From Trileptium ribeirensis (lineage: Eukaryota > Nematoda > Enoplea > Enoplida > Thoracostomopsidae), in NCBI GenBank assembly GCA_030248225.1, contig JASANE010000473.1:32800-96799 (forward strand): DNA of 64,000 nucleotides, in the 5' to 3' direction. Position numbers and translations under genes: made by a program. Below, piece after piece: positions 37,002 through 47,939 of the stretch. Below the pieces are notes generated by a model. It was given only the letters and a program-made list of their open reading frames with translations. It did no database searches and had not been told where the DNA came from. Each line of letters starts with the position of its first letter. The stretch's first letter is position 1.

Positions 37002-38608
37002 CTAAAATAATGTTCAACACACAATGTAGGTCAGAGACAAACTGTCGGTCTGCAATAAGTGCAATCGAAGCTGAAACCGATCGAATTTGGTCGAAGTTTT
37101 TTTAATAAAATAGATCTAAATTTTGTTTAATCAAAATTTGATCGAGACCGAATGCAGTGTTGAAAACTCCAGCAGGGGGCGCGACAGAGAAACGCTGCTA
37201 CAAAGGTTCCAGCAATAAACAGTTCCATCTTCACGCACTGGTGTCCTGTTTGCGAGCTAATCGTCAAAGATGTGCATTAAAGTCGTTTACACGCAGTTCA
37301 AAACACCGCAACCGCACTTCTGATTGCTAAATGGTTTTACATCATTATGCGGGATCGACGATCTGCACCGAGATCCAAAGGAACCACTAGATAAGAAGAA
37401 TAATCAATTTCTCTGTCATCAGCTCGAGCTCTCATGCCGCCACCCACAACAGCCATACCATCAACGAAGCACCAGGCCTACGTCGCGACGAATGATAATG
37501 AAACCAGGAGTCATGGAGAAGATTTATAAAGTCGCTCGTACTACTCCTACTGTATGACCGAATTATTAATGTCGAATAACTGAAAACAGAGCTATCAGCA
37601 ATCGCTGACACAGGCTAGAAACTAAACCTCGTACTGGGTGGCTATACACCTCCTGTCAGCAATACCGCAGAAAACCTGCCGCAACCTACGTTGGCGCAGC
37701 TTAGAACGTGTTACAACAGATTCCTAAACTCCTGCATGAGCAGGGTCGAACATTCTATCTCAAATACAGCCCTGAACCCATTGAATATCCTAAAACCTCG
37801 TCGACCATCGAAAACGACTTGCAACGCATCAGGATTTGTCTAGCCCCTACATAACCAAACCATAGCATTCAGCCTACCGAAAAACCTATGTATATATATA
37901 CATTTCTTGATAATCTGTACGCAATATCGTAACCAAACAGCCGAAGACAGATTATTTTCTGGAAATCCTGTTCATTGATCCTAATCCGAATGAAAACGTT
38001 AGAAAAGGCAGAATACACTCGTGCTAGACTTTAGATAACCAAACCATCGTATTCAGTCTACTGGAAAACCTATATAGACAATTATTCTTGATGCCCTGCA
38101 CGCAATACACCGCACAAATGAAAACGCATGACATTTTGGAAATCGGGTCGTCGACCGCAAACCCCTTGAAAACCCATGCAAAGATATAATATAGTCATGT
38201 TGGACACTGGATAGCAAAACCATCGTATTCGTATGCTTGGAAACGTAATAGGCACACATTGTAAGGTAAAAACAAGAAATAACATTGCTAAATTTGAAAA
38301 ATCACTATTTTTGGCAAAGGTCTGACGGACCATATTCGGGCACACAGCGGTGCAGGCAGTTTTCCCACAAAAAAGTCGCAAAGTTGTAGATGTCGATTGG
38401 GAATAATGTGCTAGAATGTTAAGAAAATATTGTTTTCGACGGAATCCAGATTAAGAATGTAGCGCAAAAACTATTTATCACGAAAATATGAACCAAAGCG
38501 TGACGTCGTATCGCCAACCGACTTGCGTTTGGCAAAGTCGAAGTAAGACGCGATCAATATTTACAACTATGGAACTTGTATTTTTTCAAAGATTTTGTCA
38601 ATACTTAC
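37002..38608 (-). other. TCF/LEF intron, 1.6 kb, within the HMG box
   Basis: The intron separates GRK and WHE codons in phase 0. Its body contains partial copies of repeat family A (about 37790-38400, two overlapping segments with ATAACCAAACCAT, TTCAGCCTACCGAAAAACCT and TTGGCAAAGG landmarks). 37260-37780 is unremarkable. To my recollection, vertebrate LEF/TCF genes also split the HMG box at this position. Confidence 0.85.
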
Positions 38609-38776
38609 CTTTCTACCGAGTATTCGATTGATCTCGGCGCTTTGTCGTTCTTTAAGCCCAACTTCTTTCATTACCACCGGTCGCATTTCTTTCATAAATA
38701 ACATAAACGCGTTAAGTGGCTTTTTGATGTGGTTTTTCTCGGCGTTACCGTTTTGAGCATTATTATTGCGTTTTTC
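38609..38776 (-). CDS. TCF/LEF: TCF/LEF exon: first half of HMG box
   Basis: The 168-nt exon (56 codons, phase 0 at both ends) lies between acceptor AAATTTTCAG (38777) and donor GTAAGTAT (38608). After a polar lead ([15 protein letters not shown]) it reads [17 protein letters not shown], the near-invariant start of the TCF/LEF HMG box, then [18 protein letters not shown] and RILGRK. The DNA-intercalating and minor-groove residues of helix 1 (PLNAF, M) are present. Compared with the vertebrate sequence as I remember it ([21 protein letters not shown]), the helix 1-2 segment is about two residues longer and diverged, closer in length to nematode POP-1. The joined exon pair gives a complete HMG box. 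Confidence 0.96.
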
Positions 38777-40899
38777 CTGAAAATTTCAAGACGTACACGC
38801 AATATTAACTTCGAATTAACAACTCAACTCAGGGCCTGAAAGCTGACTGCGAAGCCATCGGTATAAGTGTATAAATGACAGCGAGCGATCGTCATCATTT
38901 TCAGCAAGATCGAAAGCCTTTTCATCGCGACTAAAACCATTTTATACATATGATTGACAACAATGTAATCATGCACGGTCCTACAGAGTGAGTTCCATGA
39001 GACGCAGGAAACTTTACAGCATCTAGCTCTCCCACGGCGCGGGGGGCCAACTAGATATTTTTTGGCTTCCGCCTATTTCAGCCCCTTCAGGTATTTTTCT
39101 GCACGACGAAATAATAGGCCAATTTTGTCTGCTAGGCAAAAAATTTGCAAATTTTCTGCTTATAGGACTCCAATCCCAATTTTTTACCCTGCGGGGCAAA
39201 AACACTATAATTGCCTCCAACCTATAGAATTACAGTAAATAATGTGCAATATTAGTGTATACTTACTGTAAATCGGCCGTTATGCTATTTTCGCCTTTTG
39301 CAGTCCCCCAGTCCGACCTGGGGGAAACATTTCTCGCTCCGAGGTGCCAACAGTTCGCCCCCACCAGGTACTTTGGAAGCAGATTGCGCCAGGAAAACTA
39401 ATACAGCAAAAGGTAAGCCTGAATGAATCGAATAGTCCTGAACAGCCTTGAAAGCCTTTATTTAACCATTAAAACAACTTCTGCATTAAGGACTTTTCCA
39501 GATCTAGTTTTTGAAACAGAGAGAGCGGAGTTTCCGCAAAAGGCGCTAGTGAGCAAATACAGAAAATTTGTTTTGTCTGTTTCCGTCACGCATAACTCAT
39601 TTTCGGGCGGATGGATTTCGATAAATTTTTGTTTGATAGCAAAAGTCATGACGATTCTTCGCCAAATCTGACCATATGGGTACCAGTGCTTCTCAGCATA
39701 TATAGCTCGTCACAGGTTTCGCATCGACCACCAGAATCAGCTCACTCAGATCTAGAACTCTGTTAACCTGACTATTTCGGGGTAACTCCCTGGGCCGGTG
39801 TAGGCCCGGATATGTTTCTTCAACCGTTTGTCAACAATAGCGATTTTTCAATTTCGGCGTGTTATTACGCGTTTTTACTTTACAATAGGCACTTATTAGG
39901 TTATCAAGCACGCTAGATGTTTTGCTATCCTGGGCTCTCCAAATTGGGAGGGTGGATTGACATTTTCAAGTGCCCCCTGGCAAAGTTTTAGGCTCCTCGA
40001 TTCATCGCCTCTTGGCAAATTTCGTTCCCACTAGGTAAAAACATCCCCAAACAGCATAAAATTTGTGCAAAATTTTAGGTCTGAAGCAAAAAATTCGCAA
40101 ATTGCATCAAAATTTGGTTCAAAATAGCTTTTTCGATTCATCAGAAGTGTTTTGACAGTACTTCTGAAATGACTTTAATCGTTTTTCCCTTGCAAAAGTG
40201 CCCCATGGCAAAATAGAGCGTCCCCGGTTCACACATCATGGCAAAATTTTCAGCGATTGAAGAGCGCAGCTATCTATACTCCAACTCGATCTTTTGCGGT
40301 AGACGAATCCGATTTCAAACATGTAGTATGTTCTCATTTGTTTAGTCATGTATTGCGTACAGGGCATTAAGAATGGTCTCTATAACAGTTTTTGATGATC
40401 GCTTAATACAATGCTTTATCTAGAAGGAGTCCAGCACGAATATTTCATGCCTTTTAAGGCATTTTCATTGGGTTTCGGATCAATGAACCCGATTTCCTTT
40501 GGTATATGGCATCAAAAATAGCGTATAAAGAAGTTTTTCGCTGCGCAGAATACGATTTAGTTTGGTTATCTAGAGACCAGCAGAAATACTTGATGCGTCG
40601 AAAGTTATTTTCAATGGGTTTAGGGTAGACGAGGTCTTAGTTTTTCAGGTGGGCTTGGGGTTCCAGTAGTTTTAGGGCGGTCCATACATCAAACACAGCC
40701 TGCTAAAGGTGATTACACACAATGATAAGTGAAAAATGAAACCACACTCACTCGGTTTCACCCTCGCGTGTGAGACTAGTTCTCCTGATGGTAAGTGCAA
40801 TAAAATTACAATATTATTAGCCATACACAGCTACAACCGCCCCACCAAGCTGTTTCAAACGCAGACATACAAAATAACACTATTTTTCAACAAACTAAC
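38777..40899 (-). other. TCF/LEF intron, 2.1 kb
   Basis: A phase 0 intron between the Gln/His-rich exon and the HMG exon. It contains fragments of at least two repeats: GGCAAAATTTTC- and TGCCCC.TGGCAAA-type blocks at 39040-39200 and 39960-40240, and repeat family A at about 40330-40660 in plus orientation. No further exon was recognised. Confidence 0.75.
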
Positions 40900-41476
40900 C
40901 TTTTTCTCTGTAGATCCGTGACTATGTGCGTTACTCCGATGTTGTTGTGAATTTCCGTTTTTAACATTCGCCATCGTCATAGCACCAGACATGGTTGACC
41001 GAGCACCACTGTTTAGCATCGCGGCGTGTTTCGTCAAAGCCAGATTGTTGTGGCGTGGTGACGCTTGCAGCTGCGTCGTAGTCAGCGTTTGCTGCTGTTG
41101 CTGCGGTTGTTGTTGGTGGTGGTGCGGGCTCGGCGCAATCGTCGATTTCGGTGGCGACGGATGAAGGCTTGCGGCAACGCTTGTAACGCATTGACCTTTC
41201 GGCACTTTAACTTGAGCAATAGAGCCAAGAGGATTCGTTGTTGATGCTGTTGTCGTGGTCGAGTTGTTGCTATCGTTGTTTGCTGTATGCAATGCAGCTC
41301 CAGCAGCAGACGACAACGATGATGACAGCGACGAAGACGACGACAGCATCGACGGCGAATTGGTGCTGCCGTTACTGCAACCATGGTTGCTGTTGCCGCT
41401 TGCTGCAGCCGCTGCAGCGTTGAGCCATGCATTCATCAGAGACTGATGATGATGGGATATTGCCGGCGCACCCCTG
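40900..41476 (-). CDS. TCF/LEF: TCF/LEF exon: Ala/Ser/Gln/His-rich linker
   Basis: It is bounded by a tandem acceptor (TTTCAG then CAG at 41477-41479 and 41474-41476) and donor GTTAGT (40899). It contributes 192 codons plus the last base of a split codon. The product contains NAWLNAAAAAASG, a serine run (SMLSSSSSLSSSLSS), STTTTASTT, HHHQQQPQQQQQTL, and ends SHGSTEKK before the HMG exon. Such low-complexity linkers between the N-terminal domain and the HMG box are normal for TCF/LEF proteins, where co-repressors bind, but no specific motif is recognisable. Antisense and shifted frames here (41082-41446) are compositional shadows. Reading through the donor would add about 14 residues and stop. 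Confidence 0.85.
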
Positions 41477-41687
41477 CTGAAACAACAAAATAAAAATTAA
41501 TTAGAAACATAGAGAGCAGTTTACAATAAATCGTGTAATAAAATAATGAATTTTCCAAAATGTCGGTATCATAGCTGTTGAAATTTGTGTGCCGATTATT
41601 GGTTTAACTAATTTCATATTCAATAATTATTTTCAAACAAATTAAGATCGGTGCACCAGTAACACCCCAGCGACAGTTATATAACAT

Positions 41688-41985
41688 CATACATGCTGAC
41701 GCTCCGAATTAGGGGAGGTACCTTGGTGGGGGTAGAAGCACTACGGCTTGGGTGGTGGTGACAAAAAGTGACGACGCCGCCCCTCACACCCTGATTTTTT
41801 TCTAATCCCCCTTTTACAATGATATTCCGCGAGCCCTGGGCGTGCGGGGAGAGGGGTGTGGTCGAAACTTCAGGAGAGGAAGAGGTAAGTACCCTCACAG
41901 AGGTAAACCAGGCCCTGTGTAGGGGGAATGGGTTCGAGCCTCAGCGAGGGGGTAACCCCTTGAACCCCTGCGTCCTCATGTATGA
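41688..41985. mobile_element. ~298-bp MITE-like element
   Basis: Inverted ends TCATACATGCTGACGC (41688) and GCGTCCTCATGTATGA (ending 41985) match apart from two internal bases. The interior is markedly G/C-rich, with GGGG and CCCC blocks that pair across the element. No clear target duplication was found. A B-box-like GGGTTCGAGCC at about 41931 lacks a partnering A box. Confidence 0.6.
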
Positions 41986-42239
41986 TTATGGTCCAGATCT
42001 GATCAGCATTCATATCATGGAGATACTTCCCATCTAGAACCATGGAAAACAGTACTTGCTTCTGGCCAATGCCAGGGTCGAAACTATCGAATCTATAACC
42101 TTACATAACAATTAGCAATGGTCTTGGAATTTCCACACATGATTACTATGTCAGCGTGATACATTTGTGATTTTAAACTTAAAAAATGCCATTTTCGGAC
42201 ATGCAAAAACAAGCCCCTGATAGAAATGGTATTGGAAAC

Positions 42240-42720
42240 TTATAACGCTACTCTAGGTGACTATCCAGCATGCTTGATAACCTAACAGTGTAGCTTGATA
42301 ACCTTATTATAAACATAAAAACAATCAACAGCATGCCGAAAATTGAAAAATCGCTTTTTTGGCAAAGGGCCGACAAACCACACTCGGATCCACAGCAGCC
42401 GAGGGAGTGTACCGACAAAAAAGCCGTGGTCACAAAGTTGTAGATCTCGGTTTTTCCATGCGAAGCCTATGGGCTGAGAAACACTGGCACCCGTACGGTC
42501 GGACTTGGCAAAGAACCCTTAAAACCTGTTTTTAGACTCCAAAGATGGGGTCAGGGCCGTTAGGGTTCAACTAAAAGGCATGTCGTTATCACTTTTATCT
42601 AATAAAAAAATTTGTCGGAGTCCATCCACCCGAAGAAGAGTTTTGAATGACGTAAGCAGAGAAAAAGAACTTTTCATGGTTTTCCACCTAGTGCCCCCAG
42701 TGGAAACTCCGCTTGCTCCG
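42240..42720 (-). repeat. Interspersed repeat family A, copy
   Basis: Shares GCCGAAAATTGAAAAATCGC, TTGGCAAAGG, CACAAAGTTGTAGATCTCG, AAAGATGGGGTC and GTTCAACTA blocks, in order, with 33645-34300. It is diverged and non-coding. Confidence 0.6.
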
Positions 42721-43640
42721 TTTCAATTATGGCACTGTCCAGCACACCAATACGTTAATCAATAGCAGATGTCAAGAGCGTTTTCTGATTAATCCTAATT
42801 CACACAACTACCAATATTTTTTACTACCCACAAATAAAAAGGGATTAGTGCCGAAAATGTCAGTGATAATGTCCAATTAAATTTTTACGAAATCGGGACG
42901 ATACTTATTTTCCTCCAGATACTTGGGTCCTTGTTATGTGGTCTGGCCGATATTGGCCCGCAATTGTTTGTAATAGTGACACTAGCTTAAAGCCTTTAAA
43001 AATTGGGCAAGTATTTGTATGGTGGTTCGACGATCGATATACTATTTTGCCTGCGTCAACTGCGATACGTCTAAACAGCTCGTCAGTCGATTCTCAAATT
43101 TCGATTACCAAAAAAGCCTAAAAGATACAGCGACAACATTGATAAAGTTTTGACCATTGCCAGCAAACTAAAGAACAAGAGTTGTTGTCGATCATCCAAA
43201 GAGCAATAAGGTTACAAAACCTACAGAAAGTGTTCATACTACGAGAAACCATCGCAAAACATGATTATTTTAATACATTATATGCCTCAAAGAAACTGTT
43301 TCTTTTCCATTACGTGATTTTTGTATTTAAAATATTATAGAATTGTGTATTATAAGTGTAGATCGTACGTTTCGCCGCTAAATATTAAAAACGTTGGCGG
43401 TCTAGCGGACCATTAGTTTTATAATATTGGCAGTATTAGTCCTATATATATATAATATAGGGCCTGAATATTCATGGCCTTAATAAACAAATGCGTACAT
43501 CAGCTCCATGAAATATCACTAGTCTAATTTTCAGATAACATGATGGAATCATGAATTGCATTTGTTCCTATTAGTTGATATCATAATATATATCTCTGAT
43601 ATTTTCTGCATTCTGGTAATAGTTTACATATACGTATTTA

Positions 43641-45537
43641 AGACCACAACACGAAGTGGTGGCAGAAGATGTTATAAAGTTTCTGATTCAACAAGTTTTG
43701 GAATCCATCGATGTCACCCAAAGTCGGTTTCGCACTGAAGCCGACTCGTTATCTGATTCCGATGCTTCAGAAAACGCTGACCCCACTTGACGGCCTTCAA
43801 CTCCATGCTCAGACGAAAACGATAATCCACCTGGCACTCAATCAGCACACTGTTCGCCAGCTGCAATAGTTGAGGAACCAGAAAAAGGCTAGTGTTTAAA
43901 TATGTAGTCAACGTGCCAGTTGTGTTTAAATATCTAGTCAACGCGCCAGTTGTGTTTAAATATCTAGTTAACATGCCAGTTGTGTTTAAATATCTAGGGT
44001 GGGCGTTGTGTTATGTGGGCCAACTGTAGGCTCAAGTGTAACCAAAACATACATGACGATATGCGTCGAAAGTTCCATAAGTATTTTTATAGTTTCGATA
44101 AGGACGCTAAGATAAAATATCTAAACATGTGCCAGCGAACCGTTCAAGTACAGCGTCATAGAACAAAAGACACTTCCAGGCAGAGAATAAATTTGTTATA
44201 AAAACTTTGTTATGAAGTGCGGAACATGAAGTTTGCTTGTAAGCACTAAGCACCATGATTGGGTATGCACGCAGTAGTATCAAGCATATTCGATCGACCA
44301 CTGTGGCCCAAAGAGAACCTGGGCCCGCTCCGCCTAAAACCGGCCGACAAGCAAGTAGACCAAACCGAATACCCGCTGATGTTCGTGAAAAAGTCATTAA
44401 ACATATTACTAGTTCCCCAGCTGAGTCCAGTCATTATTCTAGGCAGAACTCTAACCGAAAATACCTTAGCTGTTTACTCTCGGTGGCTAAAATGCACGAA
44501 CTATTTAATAAAACGAATGCACAACCGTAAAACTTCATTTTTATCGATATATGTTCAACGAAAATTTCAATCTCGGATTCGGCAATCCGAGAAGCGACAC
44601 ATGTGGGATTTGTGATGCTGCGGGTCCTTAGGCTGATGAACATCGTCAAAAGACCGAGTTGGCATATTCGACAATGAAGGACGATCGAATTAATTGCACA
44701 ACATCGGATTATAAACTTTTCATTACATTTGACCTGCAGAAAACTCTGCCTCTCCCGAAATTATCAGTTTCAAAGGCTTTTTATCTCCGCCAGTTGTGGC
44801 TATACATTGTGGGAATTCATGCCATCTCTGTTGAGACAGGAGTAGAAAGCAAGGGGTTTATGTATACATGGAATAAAAAGGAATTTGGAAGAGGATGTTC
44901 AGACATTTCTTCTTGTCTTCTAGCATTTTTCTAAAATCCAACGTGTTGTGAAAAAACCACCTAGCCGCCTGGTCCGACTCCTGCGCGGGCAAGAACAAAA
45001 ATTTTTTATATCGTAGGCCTATGGCAGTATTTGATTAACACCGGTCGCTTTTCTATAATAGAACACAAATTCCCGGAAGTGGGGCACTGTCGGTTAGATA
45101 GTGACCGGGATTTTGGTCACATTGAAGCCGCCGTTAGGAAGCATGAAAAAATATTGCTTCCGGAAGAGTATAGCGACATTATTACTGGATGTCAACGTAG
45201 AAATCCGTTCACTGTGACCAACATGTCCAATGCAGCTGTCGAGGTTGTTCGGTTGGTCCAAAAATTAAACTTAGTGCGCAGGAGTATAAACTCAAATAAT
45301 GACAAAATTTCATTCAAATCACAAGTGCGGTGGATACGAATATAGCAGTTCAGCAGCTATCAGTATAAAACAAGGTTCAACGAAGCTGAAGAGTGGAAAT
45401 CTGTCGATATTCTGCGAAAGCGGAGCACAGGCGACGATGAACTAAATGTAATGCAGCTGCTATGGTCTGTTTCTAGAAAGCCTGGTCGAGCTATAAAGCC
45501 AGTAAAACTAGCTGACTTAAAGCAACAACTCAAATAA
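43641..45537 (+). pseudogene. Decayed DDE-like transposase gene, antisense in TCF/LEF intron
   Basis: Translating the plus strand piece by piece recovers an ordered protein. First is an acidic N-terminal part (43641-43892, one internal stop). Then comes a Cys-bearing segment (ANCRLKCNQN) from 44013, and a PSDVR/SHYSR-type segment (RIPADVREKVIKHI, PAESSHYSR, RKYL) at 44310-44465. It continues as [20 protein letters not shown] around 44549-44615, FDLQKTLPLPKLSVSKAFYL and RQLWLY at 44728 on, SDSCAGKNKN at 44973, EHKFPEVGH and DRDFG near 45057-45115, and a C-terminal part to a stop at 45535. Stops and frameshifts occur between pieces, and a minisatellite (43893-43998) interrupts it. I recognise the FDLQ.TLP / FYLRQLW / SDSC.G.N pattern from uncharacterised transposon-derived proteins common in invertebrates; I cannot name the superfamily with confidence. 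The first two acidic motifs plausibly hold catalytic Asp residues. Confidence 0.75.
43893..43998. repeat. 30-bp minisatellite, about 3.5 copies
   Basis: The unit TGTTTAAATATCTAGTCAACGCGCCAGTTG recurs head to tail with point changes (ATGTAG/ATCTAG, CGTGCC/CGCGCC/CATGCC). It lies within the transposase-like pseudogene, consistent with relaxed constraint. Confidence 0.9.
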
Positions 45538-46475
45538 TATTGATCGGTATGCCTGTGGATTTTACGGAAATTTGGAGAACTGTCCAATCGCAGATGGTGC
45601 CGAAGATTCCGATTGACAATTACTGATATCTGGGTTATCAAATGTGAGTATCTTATATACAGTCTATTGCACTTATGTATGTACGAAGCTTTCTACTACG
45701 CATGTTGGTTATAGGCCAAATCTGGCACTGATAAACGGTAAAATGTGTCCGTGCAAAAATTGGCCAACTCCATTTGGCACCCTTTCCCAGTGGCCAGCAT
45801 GACTTGCAAAAATTTTTGTTTACACAGAGAAGGTGTATTTTACAGTATCCAAGCGTACAACGTGGTGCTGAATATCCACGTGATAATTAGAAAAAATAGC
45901 CAACAATTTTGCAAATTGCATTATAACTCGAAATATACTACATGGCGCTTGGCCAATTTTTGCCCGGAGGTCGACATTGTCCAATGCAATAATAAAATTA
46001 TTACAATAATCCAAATTAGGACGCACACAAACAGACTGAATTATAACATAATTTCAGGAGCACTGCCATATCAGTATAAAAACAAACAAAATAAAGTATA
46101 CCCGGGCAAACAGGAGTAAGCTCAACAATTTTCGTATGATTTTGAAGAACTGGAACTATACATAGCTCTCACCGGTTTTTATAAATCGGTGCGTTTACTA
46201 CTCCTAACCTAATGGTAGCGCGGCGCCAAGAGTCCATGACAGTGCCTTGTTCAGAATATAATGCGAACATGTTCTAAAGCTAAACTGCTAAAAATCTACG
46301 CTATGGCTAACAATGCTATTTTATGACTAAAAGAACCGGTAAGATATTAGCAAAATTTAAAAATCCTGATAAAACCAAAACCGTTTTCCAAGGCCTGTGA
46401 AAATACAAATGATAAACACAGTCGATACTTTGTCGATATGATTTTAACAGGTAACGTATTTATGTGTGTGTATAC

Positions 46476-46610
46476 CTTGCAGTCGGTGGGATATGAAGAT
46501 GGCCAAACGCTGCGCCCGTCGATGGACTGTGAAGCGGTGATAACCCTGCTGCTGCTGCCGCTGCGACGGCTGCTGCTGAACTAGGCGATATTGGAGCGTA
46601 CGAATTCATG
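46476..46610 (-). CDS. TCF/LEF: TCF/LEF exon: Pro/Ala-rich, possible internal start
   Basis: The 135-nt exon lies between acceptor TTTATTTTAG (46611) and donor GTATAC (46475). Only one frame is open: it reads one base, then 44 codons (MNSYAPISPSSAAAV, an Ala run, LSPLHSPSTGAAFGHLHI, PPTA), then two bases that pair in phase with the exon at 41476. The first complete codon is ATG, so this could be an internal translation start of a short isoform as well as an internal exon. The style (Ser-Pro, poly-Ala, His) matches the neighbouring exons at 59358-59504 and 40900-41476. Confidence 0.8.
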
Positions 46611-46930
46611 CTAAAATAAATTATTCAAAAATTCTTTAGAAATTACAACCAAAAATAAGGCATAAATTTGTAAATATTCCAGGTAAAATAACATTTACAC
46701 TATAAACTAAATTATCACATTCAAGCATGGTCAATCGCAAATGATCTTTCAATATTCCTGCCATCATACTACTGCTGCTCAATGCAGAGGTATCACTGAA
46801 CGACGAAGGGGCGGAATACAAGTCACGTCGTCACCCCCTCCAAAATATCCACAAAATGCTATGTCCACAGCACAACACAGAGCGCAATCGAGTGGGATTT
46901 AAATTGTCGGATATTTTGGCTGAATAATAT

Positions 46931-47870
46931 TTGGTTTGCGCTAAACCGCAAATCCCAACGACATATATCATAACCTCGTTGTGCAGCCTGGCTAGTGTTC
47001 GACAAAACACTGTCGGACAACCCGCGCACAGTCTTGCTATGAGCCATAATTCCAATTTATTAACAGCCCGTGCACCAGTATTTACTGGGTCAGGTCAAAT
47101 TACGTCTCGTCGGGTTGGTCTGGTAAGTAATTTTAAGCCCTGCGTGGTCTCTTCGTAAAAGAGAGCGACTATACTACTGTTGCCGACGAACGATATCTCA
47201 ACGTATGACAACTACTGTTGAAATGACAATAATGCATAATATAAGCCGCAGGAAAACGACATTTTAGCTGAATGCTGATCTGTAACAAGTGATCCTTTGA
47301 AAATAAATGATAATGCTTGTGGTTCCTGAACTGAACTGTTAAAGTGCTGAAGGAGACCTGAAAGACAACCTGTGCAGGGCATTTGCGCAAGAAAACTTTC
47401 AACTTGTACGTAAGTTGACTGACAGTCTTGCACAGATGATGTTGAATTAATATGAATTTGAAAACTGGTAATGATTACAAAGCACGGCAACGGTACGGGC
47501 TATAACGCTTATATTGGTATAGAAAGCACGTATCAATTGAGTACTATAATACAAGATTCAAATAAGCTTTCAGCAAAAAAATTATTACAAAACAATTTGT
47601 TTTAATAAACAAAATATTTACTATATAAACACTACACTGCTGGACTTACAATTGCGAGTACCCCTGTACGAATGGACTATCAAAGAATGAAGCTCCGGGC
47701 GGCGCGAATGGCCAATGAGGAAGAGATCGAAAACCTGAAATATGAATTAAAATACTATTATGCATTTAAAATAACATTTGTAGCTTGTCTTATAGCCTAT
47801 ATGGTGAAACCTGAGTGTGGAATATGTAACTTAGAGAGGCTTGCACAAATATATTGTACATTGAATTAAA
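46931..47870 (+). other. Possible remnant or nested gene on plus strand
   Basis: The plus-strand frame from 46931 ends at a strong donor match (GGTCTG then GTAAGTA, exon edge 47122) after LTARAPVFTGSGQITSRRVG. About 530 bp on, a frame at 47672-47869 begins with charged, helix-like MDYQRMKLRAARMANEEEIE. An AG at 47689-47690 would join the two in phase. A minus-strand frame at 47212-47490 lies between. I do not recognise any of these products; they could be fragments of an old mobile element. Confidence 0.2.
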
Positions 47871-47939
47871 AATGAGCTACAGAATATCAGCAGCGTTTTT
47901 TGAACAATTGAGAAGTAATACCGATTATTGTGCTCGCAA

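Larger units (their letters stand above)
41477..46475 (-). other. TCF/LEF intron, 5.0 kb
   Basis: The donor GTATAC follows GCAAG at 46476 and the acceptor is the tandem CAGCAG at 41474-41479. The intron holds a MITE-like element (41688-41985), repeat family A (42240-42720), and an antisense transposase-like pseudogene with a minisatellite (43641-45537). The rest, including 45540-46475, shows no exon. Confidence 0.75.

Noticed and set aside
41082..41446. Overlapping ORFs in other frames across the Gln/His-rich exon
   Set aside because: CAG/GCA/GAC-type codon repeats stay open in all frames; only the minus frame fits splice phase on both sides.
41925..41945. B-box-like GGGTTCGAGCC suggesting a tRNA gene
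   Set aside because: There is no A box at the right distance and no acceptor stem; it lies in a GC-rich MITE interior.
46760..46821. Ser-rich minus frame as the missing TCF/LEF exon
   Set aside because: Composition fits, but the nearby GT sites give phase 1 or 0, not the required phase 2, and no good acceptor precedes it.
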